Assembly: GCA_036873755.1 (NCBI GenBank)
Contig: JAVTVY010025154.1
Coordinates: forward strand, 50,397 to 114,396
DNA: 64,000 bases
Direction of reading: 5' to 3'
DNA from: Hanleya hanleyi
Taxonomy: Eukaryota; Mollusca; Polyplacophora; Lepidopleurida; Hanleyidae
The stretch's first letter is position 1, and the number at the start of each line of letters is the position of its first letter. Below, one piece after another: positions 46,909-57,982 of the stretch. Under the pieces are notes generated by a model. It did not search any database and had not been told where the DNA came from. It saw nothing but the letters and a program-made list of their open reading frames with translations. Position numbers and translations under genes: made by a program.

Positions 46909-47338
46909 GGGCTATTTAATCTTACATAGTATTGCCCCTGCTCCCACCCCCTCCCTAGTCATGAACTGAATGAAACTTGGCTGTCCATGTTCGGAACTAG
47001 TAATGCATCAGATCATTCATACCCTCAGAAAACTATTGCTTACCAAGAGCAGAGAACAATATATCAGCTGTTCTGTCTGCTGTTAATAACCCGTGCAATT
47101 GGGGTACAGATTCCCATGCAATATAATGGCCAATGGCATGGCTTTCACTTTCACCGCGATAGTTCGAGTTGAGACTGACGCTGATAGGCAGTCGAGTTCG
47201 CCGACTACAGCAAGGAACAAAATATTTTATCCAGTAGCATTGGCAATTGCAGCTGAATTTCTGATTGCCCATCGGGCAGACAGTTTGCCAGATTTACTTG
47301 CCCGACAGGACGTCAGATTAGCTAATTCGCGAGCCCTG
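46909..47338. mobile_element. Probable relic of the CAGG...CCTG family
   Basis: The right end, complemented, reads CAGGGCTCGCGAATTAG and then CCTGTCGGGC. This matches the left end of the element at 51262 (CAGGACTCGACGTTAG ... CCTGTCGGGT). A possible left end CAGGGCTATTTAATC lies at 46909. No target duplication was found, so the boundaries are tentative. Confidence 0.45.
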
Positions 47339-47685
47339 AATTACATGGTCTGGTGCTCATTTTTCTTATTAAATTGATTTCTATTTGTTAAAATTTCTGA
47401 AACTGAAGTAGGTTTTATGAACTAGGCATCCTTCAATAATATAAGAAAATCTGGCACCAGGAATACATATTTTTTTATTGGCAATTTATCTGTATTATCC
47501 TGATGATAACCTCATATGATCTGGCTGTTCCCAGCTGTTCATAAATTATCGGGGCAATACCCCTGTTACAGGTGGAAAGAACAGCCAAAAACAGCCAGCT
47601 GTGACACAGGGCAGTAGTAAATGGACCAAATACAATATCTCGGCCCTGGTTGTACAGAAAGTCACGTAATCATAAATCTCAGAAA

Positions 47686-47720
47686 GTGTTGTTGTTGTTG
47701 TTGGGTGGTGTTGTTGGAAA
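47686..47720. repeat. (GTT)n microsatellite
   Basis: GTTGTTGTTGTTGTTGG followed by GTGTTGTTGG, in intron 1 close to the putative exon 1 donor. Confidence 0.9.
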
Positions 47721-47799
47721 AATATTAGTGTGCAAACGTCATCCCAATCAAACATATGATGAGCATGAGGAGGTGCAATAAATGTTGAGATATGAGAAC

Positions 47800-47838
47800 C
47801 TTGTCTTGGTCAAGTTTCTTGCGAAATCGCTTCAACAT
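47800..47838 (-). CDS. EEA1: EEA1 exon 1 (putative start codon)
   Basis: The reading frame begins MLKRFRKKLDQDK, 13 codons, and then meets a GT (AAG|GTTCTC) in phase 0, as the next exon requires. Human EEA1 also starts with a short basic peptide of the form MLRR. The frame would otherwise run to a stop 24 codons later, near 47727, without a better phase-0 donor. The donor is weak, and the join rests on position, phase and resemblance, so a different first exon is possible. DNA upstream of the ATG is GC-richer than the surrounding introns, as expected of a 5' UTR. Confidence 0.55.
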
Positions 47839-48060
47839 TTTGATAAGAGGAGGGGAAACTGCCGGCAAACTTTCCACGCTCTGCGGCCTGATGACACTAA
47901 CACCCGCCCCTGTTTGACAGTTTCCTCGTTTCAGTTCTCCTGTCTGACGCCAGGGGGATCAGAAGCACAAGAGCGCCATCTGTCGTCGGTTGGGTCTCCG
48001 TCATTTTTCTCCAGATTTTGCAGACGAAGAACAGTGTCGCTGTGCCGAATTATATGATGT
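47839..48060 (-). promoter_or_regulatory. Putative EEA1 5' UTR / promoter-proximal DNA
   Basis: This stretch lies immediately upstream of the putative start codon. It is GC-richer than the introns and free of recognised repeats. On the minus strand it contains ACAGATGGCGCTC near 47970, which resembles a YY1 (GATGGCG) or CTCF-like core. No TATA box is evident. The transcription start is not visible. Assignment depends on exon 1 being correct. Confidence 0.35.
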
Positions 48061-48473
48061 TGTCCTCACCAATAAGCAAACTAGTGCCCCTCACACGGGT
48101 AAGCTATCCAAAGTCTGTTGTTGTTGATCTATAAATCCACTCTTTGAACCGATGGGTAAGTCACTGGTCCTGTAGACACAGGAGACTCTATACAAATTAA
48201 CAACAACAACAAATATGAAATTCTCCTTCATCACCACATGATGATGAAACCGGCACCACAAAAAATATATTTAACCTCACCAGGTCCCAGAAATGAGGCA
48301 AAGGGGGGGTTAATAATAAAAATAACTCAAGTTCTGAACTGAGCACTTTTGGCATTAAAGTTTGAACTGCATGTAAGTTGGTTTCGCGGAAATGATCAAA
48401 TATATACCATAGTTTTGCTTATGTATTGCGTAAAAGTAAAATATGTTGTTGACCTGTTCAAAATTATAAACCT
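48061..48473. other. Upstream of EEA1, inverted GTT/CAA tracts
   Basis: GTTGTTGTTG near 48117 and CAACAACAACAA near 48201 can pair. Nothing else is supported. Confidence 0.5.
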
Positions 48474-50666
48474 CAGGCCACAAAATTTCGCGTAACCAAA
48501 AACGATTGGTTACATGTTGGTTACGCAGTTGAAAATTCGATACGTATTCAAAATCCTACCGTTCTGTGGTGTGCCGGCACCTGAGAGCACGGCAGACCAG
48601 AGGACGGTCTATATATAGCATATGGGTCAATGCATGAATAGCCTACGAGAGCTCATGATCAGCACAGCTTGCTTCGGGGAGAGCTATTCAGTCACCTATT
48701 ACGTGATTCGTATCCAAGACCTTACCCGTCCTGTGAATTGGATTATAAAGGCGCACGGTCGATCGTCTAGCCTCGCCAGGGTCCCTTTATTTAGGTGGTG
48801 TTAATAAATATATGTGACTACTCCCCGTAGTTAGACCCAGACGGAGACTGTTCGTTTATCAAAGCAAAATTAAGCACTAAATTTCAATCAATTGATATTG
48901 CTAGACCGTCTGTATTGTACGACATTATAATATTATAATTTGTCTACGGCACAATTTGGACAGTTTTCAATATATAATATTTTAATGTTTTGCGGAATTT
49001 CAAGGAAATAAACCAATATTCGGTACGTTCGGATCATGTATATTCGGTACGTTCGGATCCAAGAATACGGCAAATAAAACCGTATCCCACCGCTGAACAC
49101 CAAATTGTAGCGGGCCGAGGGGGTGGGCGGTTTATAAGACCAGTAACGTCGGTGAAAATAATTCCGACTAACAATACTTGATTCGGATCAAACCAATAAA
49201 TAACAAAAAGAGAATATAAATTCAACGACAATGGATTTATTAAATAAAGAAACAGTTGAATACTTCAGTCATCAACTGGACCATAGGAAAGATTAATATA
49301 ATAAATGAAGAGAATCCTAAAACTATAACATCGAATCTTCCACACTGATCCGAAGCCGTTCGGATTGGCGAATCTATAAGCTCGTAACGCTAAACGAAAG
49401 GTTTGATCAATCTTATAGTTTATACTCGCATACCAGATCAACTAAAGTTACGTTAGGAACGAAATAAATGAAATGAAATAATCTGTGCCACAAATAAAAG
49501 ATCGTCCTACCCGTTCACAAACACAGTCGGCGCCAAAACACGTCCTCTCGCATTCACTTCCAATGTCTTCCCTCCCATCAAGTCGGCTACGTAACCAATT
49601 ACGTCAGCCACGTAACAGACTGACGTCACATATACGATTATTGCGTCTCGCAAACAGAACCACTCACGTCGTATACATCAAACTTGCACCTATAACACGC
49701 GACATATAATTAAAGATTTAACACATTCAACATAGAATATTTCCATAGCAGCCGAATACACATAGAATATAATAATAAACGTTGGTTTCGATAGTATTTT
49801 CGATATATTACGAAGACGATGACATCGGCAACTGAACAACTAAAACCTTGAAATGGCACAAAACTTAAATGAGACTTAAAACATGAATGAGTAATTAAAC
49901 AGGCGGTAGACCATATTTTGTCACAATATATAACTACAAACATCAGACAGCAGATAAAACATGCAAATATATAACAAAGGGTTTCCATTTTGTACCCGAA
50001 ATTAAAATACCCGTGAGTGAGGTGTATATATTTATATGTACATTAACCCAAGAGGCTGAAACAGTTGTAGACAAATTTTGCGGTTGCTTTAGCCATGATA
50101 AAATTTACGGAGAAAATAAAAATAAGAAGCTATATTCATTTAAGTTTATAGCCACTTATAATCGTAATCTATTGTAAATTAGCAAAGTCTTCACTAAATG
50201 TACCTCTTATGCCATATATTGTGACCAATGTTGAACGTAATCCGGTATAATTAATCAAGTCAGAGGTCTTGTGGAGCGTCAATCTGCCGGTAACGCGGTC
50301 AGCGGAAATCCAAACTGCATAAGCCGCCGTCTGAAGTGCCGAGTGTTCCCTGATGTGCCTCTGTGCGTTAATAAAACGTCCCCTGAAGTGCCAAGTGGTC
50401 TCCTAGCCACGCAAGATTTACCCCCCTTATAGAACGTTCTCTGCCATGCCGTGCTGTGGTGTGCCGTGTGCTCTGATGTGCCGTAAAATTTTGAACCCTG
50501 TTGGAAAATTCTACAGAAGAATTTATTGGTTACATAAACTTACCTATTATATACTTAGGCTTGATGGAAGTTACAAAATAGTTTAGGCAATTGGTTACGT
50601 GAAGACAGTGCCGCCCCAGCTAGAAGAATTTTCTGGTTACGCAAATTTGTCAAATTTCATGACCTG
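48474..50666. mobile_element. Possible large CAGG-ended element containing an LTR relic
   Basis: Left CAGGCCACAAAATTTCGCGT and right (complemented) CAGGTCATGAAATTTGAC...GCGTAACC share CAGG, AAATTT and GCGTAACC. GGTTACG motifs recur at both ends, as in the element at 43196. There is no target duplication and no transposase, so the pairing of these ends is uncertain. Confidence 0.35.
49085..49106 (-). other. LTR-retroelement primer-binding-site relic
   Basis: On the minus strand, an LTR-like end CGCTACA is followed, after ATT, by TGGTGTTCAGCGGTGGGA. The complement, TCCCACCGCTGAACACCA, resembles the 3' end of a tRNA-Leu plus CCA, as used for priming by LTR retroelements. The 5' LTR would then extend to higher coordinates, with TATAAAC ~20 bp inside. 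No gag or pol is recognisable, so only a fragment remains. Confidence 0.45.
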
Positions 50667-51261
50667 AATCTCATGCATATAACTATTTCATGCGTTCTCT
50701 GCCAAAATTCATATTCCGCCCATCTCCACATTCCCGCAAACAGGAGGGAGCCATAGATAATCTGCATTAAATTCTGGGTATTGTGTAGATGATTTTTTTT
50801 TCTTTTTTCTCATATCACTGCATATCAGAGATTCGTTGGTCAATAAACAGGGGAGCCTAATTTTACAATTCATACAGTAGCTACCTTGAAAACGACAATT
50901 TAGAACTCAAGGCTTTGAAAAATCTTGAAAATTGGAAATGCTAAAGACCTTGAAAAGACCTTGAAAACAATAATTCCTGTATTGTCAATTCAGGTGTCCG
51001 GTTGAAGCTCAAAGTTGTACTGACCTTTGCTGTCGGATGGCAAAATGAACCCCATCATAGTCATATATTTTGAAAAGAATCTTTTCAGAAGACAATGTAT
51101 GAATAATACATTTGTCGACAGGTCATTCATACTCGTGTTCAAGTGAAAAAATTTTGAATTTTTTTTTTTCTGTAAGCTTATAGCTTCAATGACACTGGCA
51201 GTAATTAGCCTTGATGATAGGAACTATTAACTTGAAAAGACCTTGAAAATTGAAAGCTTCA

Positions 51262-52231
51262 CAGGACTCGACGTTAGATCTTTAGATCACCTGTCCTGTC
51301 GGGTAGGTTGGTGTGCAAATTTACTTGTTCAAGGTTTTCTCCTACTTGACCAACTTTGACAGCGAAATTATTTGGCCACCATTCTGCGACTGGCCGCAGA
51401 GCGATTAAGTTCCTCCGCGATTGGCCGATAGGCCCCAGTGAGACCAACGTCTGCCAATGAGCGAATGTCTAATGGCTGAGTCTTTAGAAAAACCATGTGC
51501 GGGAGCATCACAACATACACTATACGAGAATGGATGCTCGCACTCAGAAGAAACGAACAAAATATACGTAAAAGTCTCGCGTCACTGTAAATTTGACAGG
51601 TTCTGCCATACTGTAAAAACTTGATTGTCTTCAACAGTGGAAACAGATGCATACAATGTAGCTGGCGAATTTATTCAGCCAAAACAACCTGTCCATCGGG
51701 CTTGTCAGCTTGGAAACTACCTGCCCCAGTGCTACATTCTCCTGTCTCGGGCAGTCGGCAAGGTGTTAGCCAGAATTCAGAAAGTGCCTGTCCAACCGCT
51801 CCTGTCGCTGTCATCCGCGATTAGCAAGGCGCGTTGCCAGTGATGATTGATAGCGTCTCGCGTTCTCTCGCGCGAGTTCATTCGCGAATCGGGAGCCCTC
51901 GGCTACGGGCGATGGAGCGGTATTAAACACCATCAACATGGAGCACAAGTTGGGGCAAATTCTACGCACGTTAGCCATGCTGCCCGACCAGCGGAGACGT
52001 GAAGCAAGCCAACGATGTTAATAATTATGAAACAAAGAATTAGCTTACGCTGATTAAAGGGGCTATTTGAGTGTATTGCCCGTCTATTTTATTGAATTAA
52101 TCTGATTATTCCACCCGTCACGAGTTCTCACCTGCCCGTCATTTTCAGTCGTTTGAAAAAGTCACCCATCCAAATTGACGGGTCGCTAGCTAAGTCACTG
52201 GCAGTCGGGCAGTCTTCAATGTCGAGCCCTG
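51262..52231. mobile_element. CAGG...CCTG DNA transposon relic, ~970 bp
   Basis: Termini CAGGACTCGACGTT (left) and CAGGGCTCGACATT (right, complemented) are flanked by CTTCA (5 bp), or GCTTCA if the last base is counted as flank. The terminal sequence is hAT-like. No intact transposase frame was found. Confidence 0.7.
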
Positions 52232-52509
52232 CTTCAAGGTGTGCGAACATGTGTCTGGTGCCAGACTGAATTAGCTCTCATGACGGGTGATCAAAGTGAA
52301 TGCAATGGTATCTCAGATATGGATTTAAAAAAAAGTATCAAGGTCGAAAAGTAAAGCGAAAAAGACATTAATGCAAGTTCGCTTTTGAAAGTCTGTCATG
52401 TAGATACACTAAAGCAAAGTCCTGTAAAAGGTAAGTTCAAGCTCTAGAAATATGAAAAGACCCTGCAAAAATTGTGGCAATAAGCTTTCTGCATTTGCCA
52501 ACTGATATA

Positions 52510-54120
52510 TTAGGCATTTCCACACTTTGGCTGTGATGCTGGTGGTGTGCGGGTCTGATACTGTGTGGGGCTGATAGTGTATGTGTCTGGTACTGTGTGG
52601 GGCTGGTAGTGCATGGGCCTGTTGGTGTGTGGGGGCTGGTAGTTTGTGTTGCTGGTAGTGTGTGGAGCAGGTAGTGTGTAGGGCTGATACTGTGTTGTAC
52701 TGGTTGCATGTGGGGCTGGTAGTGTGTGGGACTTGTAGTGTGTGAGGTTGGTAGTGTGTGAGTTTGATACTGTGTGTGGCTGGTAGTGTGTGGGGCTGTG
52801 CAAGACAGGCAACATGTGGGCTGGTAGTGTGTGGGGCTGGTACTGTGTTGTACTGGTTGCATGTGGGGCTGGTAGTGTGTGTGATGCTGGTAGTGTGGGT
52901 CTGGTACTGTGTGAGGTTGGTAGTGTGTGAGTTTGATACTGTGTGTGGCTGGTAGTGTATGGGGTTGTGCAAGACAGGCAACATGTGGGCTGGTAGTGTG
53001 TGGGGCTGGTGGCATGTAGGGCTGGTACTGTGTGGGCTGGTAGTATGTGGGGCTGGTAGCGTGTGTGGTTTGTAGAATGTGGGGCTGGTAGTGTGAAGGG
53101 CTAGTAGTGTGTGGGTCTGTTACTGTTCGAAGCTAGTAGTGTGTGGGGCGGGTAGTGTTTGGGGCTGGTAGTTTGTAGGACTGGTAGTGTGTGGGGATGG
53201 TATTGATAGCGTGTGGCCCTGGAAGTGTATGGGACTGGTAGTGTGTGAGTCTGGTAGTGTGTGGGGTTGATTGTATGTCAGGCTGGTACATGTAGCATGT
53301 GTGGCTGGTTGTATATGTAGCTGGTAGCATGTGGGTCTGGTGCTGTGGGGCTGGTAGGGTATGGCATTGATTGTATGTAGGACTGGTAGTGTGTCGGGCT
53401 TTGTGAGTGGCGTATGAAGCTGGTAGCGTGTTGGGCAGGTAACGTGTCAAGCTGGCAGTGTGTGGGGCAGGTAGTGTTCATGGTGCTGGTAGCATGTTGG
53501 GCTGGTAGCATGTGAGATGGTATTGTGTGGTGCTGGTACTGTGCGGAGCTGGTAGATTGTGGGGCTGGTAGCCTGTGGGACTGGCAATGTGTTGAGCTAG
53601 TAGCCTGTGGTGCTGGTAGCATGTAAGGTGGGTAGCGTGTGGGACTGATAGGGTGTGTGATTGGTAGTATTTGGGCTGGTATTGTGTGGGGTTGTTTGGG
53701 ACTGGTATTGTGTGGTGCTGGTAGTATGGAGCTGGAAGCATGTGGGTTGGGTAGCATGTGAGTCTGGTACTGTGATGGGCTGATAGTGTTTAGTTGGTTG
53801 TATGTGGGGCTGGTAGTTCGTGGGGCTAATAGTGTGTGATGCTGGTAGTGTGGGTCTGGTACTGTGTGAAGCTGGTGGTGTCTGGGACTGTGTGAAGCTG
53901 GTTATAATGGGATGGAATGTGCTGGTAGTGTGGAGCTGGGAGCATGTGGGTTGGGTAGCATGCGAGTCTGGTACTGTGATGGGCTGGTAGTGTTTGAGTT
54001 GGTTGTATATGGGGCTGGTAGTTTGTGGGGCTAATAGTGTGTGATGCTGGTAGTGTGTGGGTCTGGTACTGTGTGAAGCTGGTGGTGTCTGGGACTGTGT
54101 GAAGCTGGTTATATGGGATG
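52510..54120. repeat. G/T-rich ~16-bp minisatellite, 1.6 kb
   Basis: Variable units of 14-18 bp on the theme CTGGTAGTGTGTGGGG, with strong G/T excess on the plus strand. Two higher-order duplications are visible: 169 bp (CAAGACAGGCAACATGTGGG at 52801 and 52970) and ~204 bp (starting near 53741 and 53945). Minus-strand frames rich in Pro, His, Thr and Tyr are by-products. Confidence 0.93.
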
Positions 54121-55137
54121 GAATGAAAGTTGTCAGGTGAGCAGACCCATACAGGACAGACAATGAAATCCACTTCCCAATTCTTAGGGTGGTGTTGATC
54201 GCCTTGGGTCCTAAAGTATTTTTCTTAGAGCTATCATTCATGGATACTACACTATACAGCCTGAACTATAATCACTTCATACAATAAATCCAACCCACAT
54301 GTCACAAGGTAGCAATATTGTAGGATCATTTCTGGTCTATGTCATCTCACATACACATTCAAATTGGCAAATGATAGTGATTGGGCTCGAGTGCTACAAT
54401 TTTTTTTTTGCAAATTATTGTATGTACATTGTTCAGTGTACATGTAACAGACTTGTGTATTTATTTGGTTACAGGTTGGCAGCTTGCCTCAACTTAGTCG
54501 ATGTCTTGCAGCTCTGAATCTCGGCAGCAACAGATCATATTCCAATGGAGCCGGTAATATTATGATATACAGGGCTTTAAATTACCCTAATTTGGTCACA
54601 CCCTCTATTCGACGCGGCAAATAAATTTTAGGGCGGATTTTTTTTTTTTTTTTTGTACTCTCTAAATAATTTTGGTGCATCTTAATTTTGGCACAACTAT
54701 TAACATTGTATCCAGGGTGTAATCTAAAGCCCTAAATTTGTTGCAATATCATGATTGACCAGATGTAAACTTGATAAAGTATGTTCTCTCAGCTTCAGAG
54801 TTAATACAATGATCATGGGCTCATCCAAATAGTTTTTCATCCCCTCATGCATGGTGTGAATGTCGAGAGTTTTGGGTCAAGCCCTCTTATCTGTGGGAAA
54901 CGAAAGCAGAAAATAAATCTGATATACATGAAAGATCAGGCGGGTGATGCGACTGCGTGGGTTTGTTTGAATGTGATAAGATTGTAGACTAAATTGGAGT
55001 ATGCGCAGTAGAAACATCAAAAACCGGCTAAATATGACACGTTCTGGAAATCCCAGTGCAGAAAAATGGTAGACAAACTTTTTGATCGGAAGGTGGTCAT
55101 GTTGTGTTTACCACATCAACAATTCTATGTGCTGTCA
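54121..55137. other. No gene seen
   Basis: AT-rich sequence with poly-T runs near 54400 and 54640. No repeat or exon is supported. Confidence 0.5.
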
Positions 55138-56300
55138 TTAGAGCATTTCCACAAAGTGGATGCTCTTATGTTTTCATGAGAAACGGCGCCGCCGCCGCCG
55201 CGACTTTAAACGTGAATATCTCTGAAACCGTCAAATATTTGTGGGTCAAAATTTGTGTGCTATCTCCTTCGGCCTGGGAAATTTTTCTGGTTGTGTTTTC
55301 ATAGCCGCTGCTCACCACTAGGTGGCGTTGTAGTCAGAGCATAGGTAAACCTTTCTGTGACGATTTCGTCTGAACGACTTGTTTGATTTCTATGAAATTT
55401 TATTATGTCAATGGTCTTGAAGGATAGGCAATGTGCTGAAAAGGTTTTGGTGTAGTTGGCATAAAATTAAAGGCACGTTTTTTGCATCTCAAAAAAAAAA
55501 GTTTTTCGTGAATTGAAAATTTACCAATTCGCTTGGAGAAATATTTAAAATTGTTCTGTGCTGGGTTCCAAGCATAAATATAGGATTGCCACATGATAAT
55601 TCCCTTTCGGCGCAAACCAAATTGTCATTTAAATGAAAAGTCTCAATTATTTGACTTAACAGCAAAACCTCCATAACCATTATCATGATTAAAGTTTTTG
55701 CCATTGAACTCTTTATGTGCCATCTTCCTAGGGCTTTACATTTCACCTGCTTGATTTTCGTGGTATTTGGTCATCACTAGGTGGCGCTATGGACATGAAT
55801 TCAAGTAAACTTGTGCAGCACGATATCTTCTAAACAACTGGTTTGATTTCCATGAAATTTGGATATAATGATCTTGCAAGATAGGCAAAGGACTGATAAG
55901 ATTTTGGCCGTGATGGCGAAATCATGGAGACGCGTTTTTGCATCCCAAAATAAGTTTTTTTTTGACAAAATGGAAATTTACTTCTTTGAATCCAGGAAAA
56001 ATAATTCTCGTTTGCTGAACATGAATATAACATTCCCAGTATTATAATTCACATCCCTTGTAAGCCCAATGGCCTATTTTTAATACGTGAAATTCTCATG
56101 ACCCCAGTCCAATGTCTACATCCCCCAGGCCACATCTGGGGATTTTGCTTCATCTTGTGATTTTGTAATATTTGTTCATCATTGGGTGGCACTATAGACA
56201 GTAAACTTATATAGCACAATTTATTGGCGCTTCATCAAGTTTATTATTGTGATGTTGTTAGACTAAGTATTTCAAAGAATTGAAATTTTTTCCTGTTTTT
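55138..56300. mobile_element. Hairpin-headed tandem-repeat element with CTCF-like motifs
   Basis: Starts with a terminal hairpin (AGAGCAT..CCAC / GTGGATGCTCT) and then TTATG and a (GCC)n tract. About 2.3 diverged units of 405-459 bp follow. Each unit begins near CACTAGGTGGCGC (55316 and 55775, weaker at 56180) and continues with TTTGATTTC(T/C)ATGAAATTT. The hairpin, microsatellite and tandem core is the same plan as in the elements at 4223 and 57983. Confidence 0.65.
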
Positions 56301-57982
56301 TTTTTTAATGATTGACATTGCTTTAGGGCCACCTTTCATACGGATTTCGCAGCCCATCAACAAAATGCTTTATTTATATTTCATTATACAATCTTTTTTA
56401 CTGTTCATAATTTTATTAACATTATGGTTTAAAAATGGATTGACAGGACATTGGTGCTGCTAGCGCTGGCATAGACATGTGGCAATGGGGATATTGACAA
56501 CTGAATGTATCTAAATCTAGACATCAGGCCCTGCTTACACAAATAACTAAAATGCATCCAGGGAAAATATGCTGCTATACTGTATGGAGAATTGAAAGTA
56601 TTCAAGGGAGCTTCGATTCGGGGCATTTTGGTCAAATAGACATACATGTACTGTAAGTTTAACACTGATACCTGGCATGCCTACATATTGTATGTTGACC
56701 ATTCAGCTACAAAATCTGAAGTGGTTGACTTATTGCACAATGCACTTTACATAATGGGACTGGTGGATTGCTTCTGTCAACAAAGTAAACACTTCACTCT
56801 CCAATACTTATGTAGTAATTTGATCCAGTTCATTGGTATGGCTATCCCAATTATATTTTGTTAGCCCACAGTGGCCATGAAGCCCTGAGCTTCCAGATGT
56901 CTGGAGATGCATTCTGGCCAAGTTTCAATGAACAAAACCCCAAATTATCACTCAGTTAATGCTCATTTTTTATTGTGTTTCATGTGAAGGTCCCCAAAAT
57001 TTATTTGAAACTCGATATGTGAAATGGCATACATGTATACCGTTGCATTTTGACAGCATAGTTACAACTGTTGATAACTATTTTTTAGACTGAAAAAGTA
57101 GAAAGATTTTTGAAGTTGAACTTCTACATCCCTGCTATATGTCACTTCCCACTTGGGAAATTTTTACATTTATATCTAATTTAAGTAAAATGGTGTGTTC
57201 TGGTGCATTTTGACAGAATATTTAGAAGATAATGTAATGATGCCCCAATGATCTGTCTCTCTTTCTGTTCATCTTTCTTGTCATACCACATATGCAGCTG
57301 GTGATGGATCAGAAGCCCAATGAAAATGAATGACCTTCATCTGTTTTGTCAAAGTCAAGTTTAGCATTAGCAATGATTTTTAAAGGAGTGAAGATAGGCT
57401 CTCCAAATTCTTAATACTTGAGCAATTGGTGACTGACTAGAAGCCTATCCCAGTTGGCTGAACCTATTTTTTCAAGGTTATATACTGTATGAATTATAGC
57501 TAGGCTTTCTAAATTGATACCACATATGCAATTGATGATGGACCTGAACAGAAGTCTATGAATATGACTGACATTGACCTATTTTCTCAAGGTCCAAAAA
57601 CTGTATGTTAAGTCACATGCTAACTGTCAACATACATTTTCATCATCTAACATTTTCATCATCATTGTTGTGTCTGTGGTTGTCTTCCAGAACAATCTAG
57701 CGAATTTTGCAGGTGTTGAAATGTTCAGCTTCATGCTTCAACAGTAACTTAAAACCATCCTGTATTGGCTGAGCTGTTGAAACACCCACCATTTTCAAGC
57801 TGTGGCATACCGGATCACTGTCGGAATATGGGTACAATAACACAGTGATAGATCACACAGCCAGTGAAGGTTCCCGATTTACATTCAATGTCGTTATCGT
57901 CTAATTACTATTAGCAGCATTTTACAACAACATCAGTTCACTGACTAACAGTGAAAAATTATAGTGAAAGGTACTTATTTTT
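56301..57982. other. No gene seen
   Basis: AT-rich sequence. A weak repeat (CCACATATGCA(G/A)(C/T)TG(G/A)TGATGGA) occurs at about 57290 and 57525. No exon is supported. Confidence 0.5.

Larger units (their letters stand above)
8721..47838 (-). other. EEA1: EEA1 gene (early endosome antigen 1), 24 coding exons, 3' end missing
   Basis: EEA1 is a long dimeric coiled-coil tether on early endosomes. In the known family it binds Rab5-GTP through an N-terminal C2H2 finger and PI3P through a C-terminal FYVE domain, and so docks vesicles before SNARE-driven fusion. I assembled 24 minus-strand exons by GT-AG boundaries and codon phase; they total 2658 bp, 886 codons, without a stop. Several segments align directly with human EEA1. 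Human EEA1 is about 1411 residues, so roughly the last third, including FYVE, lies beyond the left edge. Introns reach 7.6 kb and are packed with repeats. Identification is firm. The first two exons are the least certain. Confidence 0.93.

Noticed and set aside
52409..54241. Several minus-strand frames rich in Pro, His, Thr, Tyr and Gln
   Set aside because: They are translations of the G/T-rich minisatellite in overlapping frames, with no start context, splice sites or non-repetitive flank.
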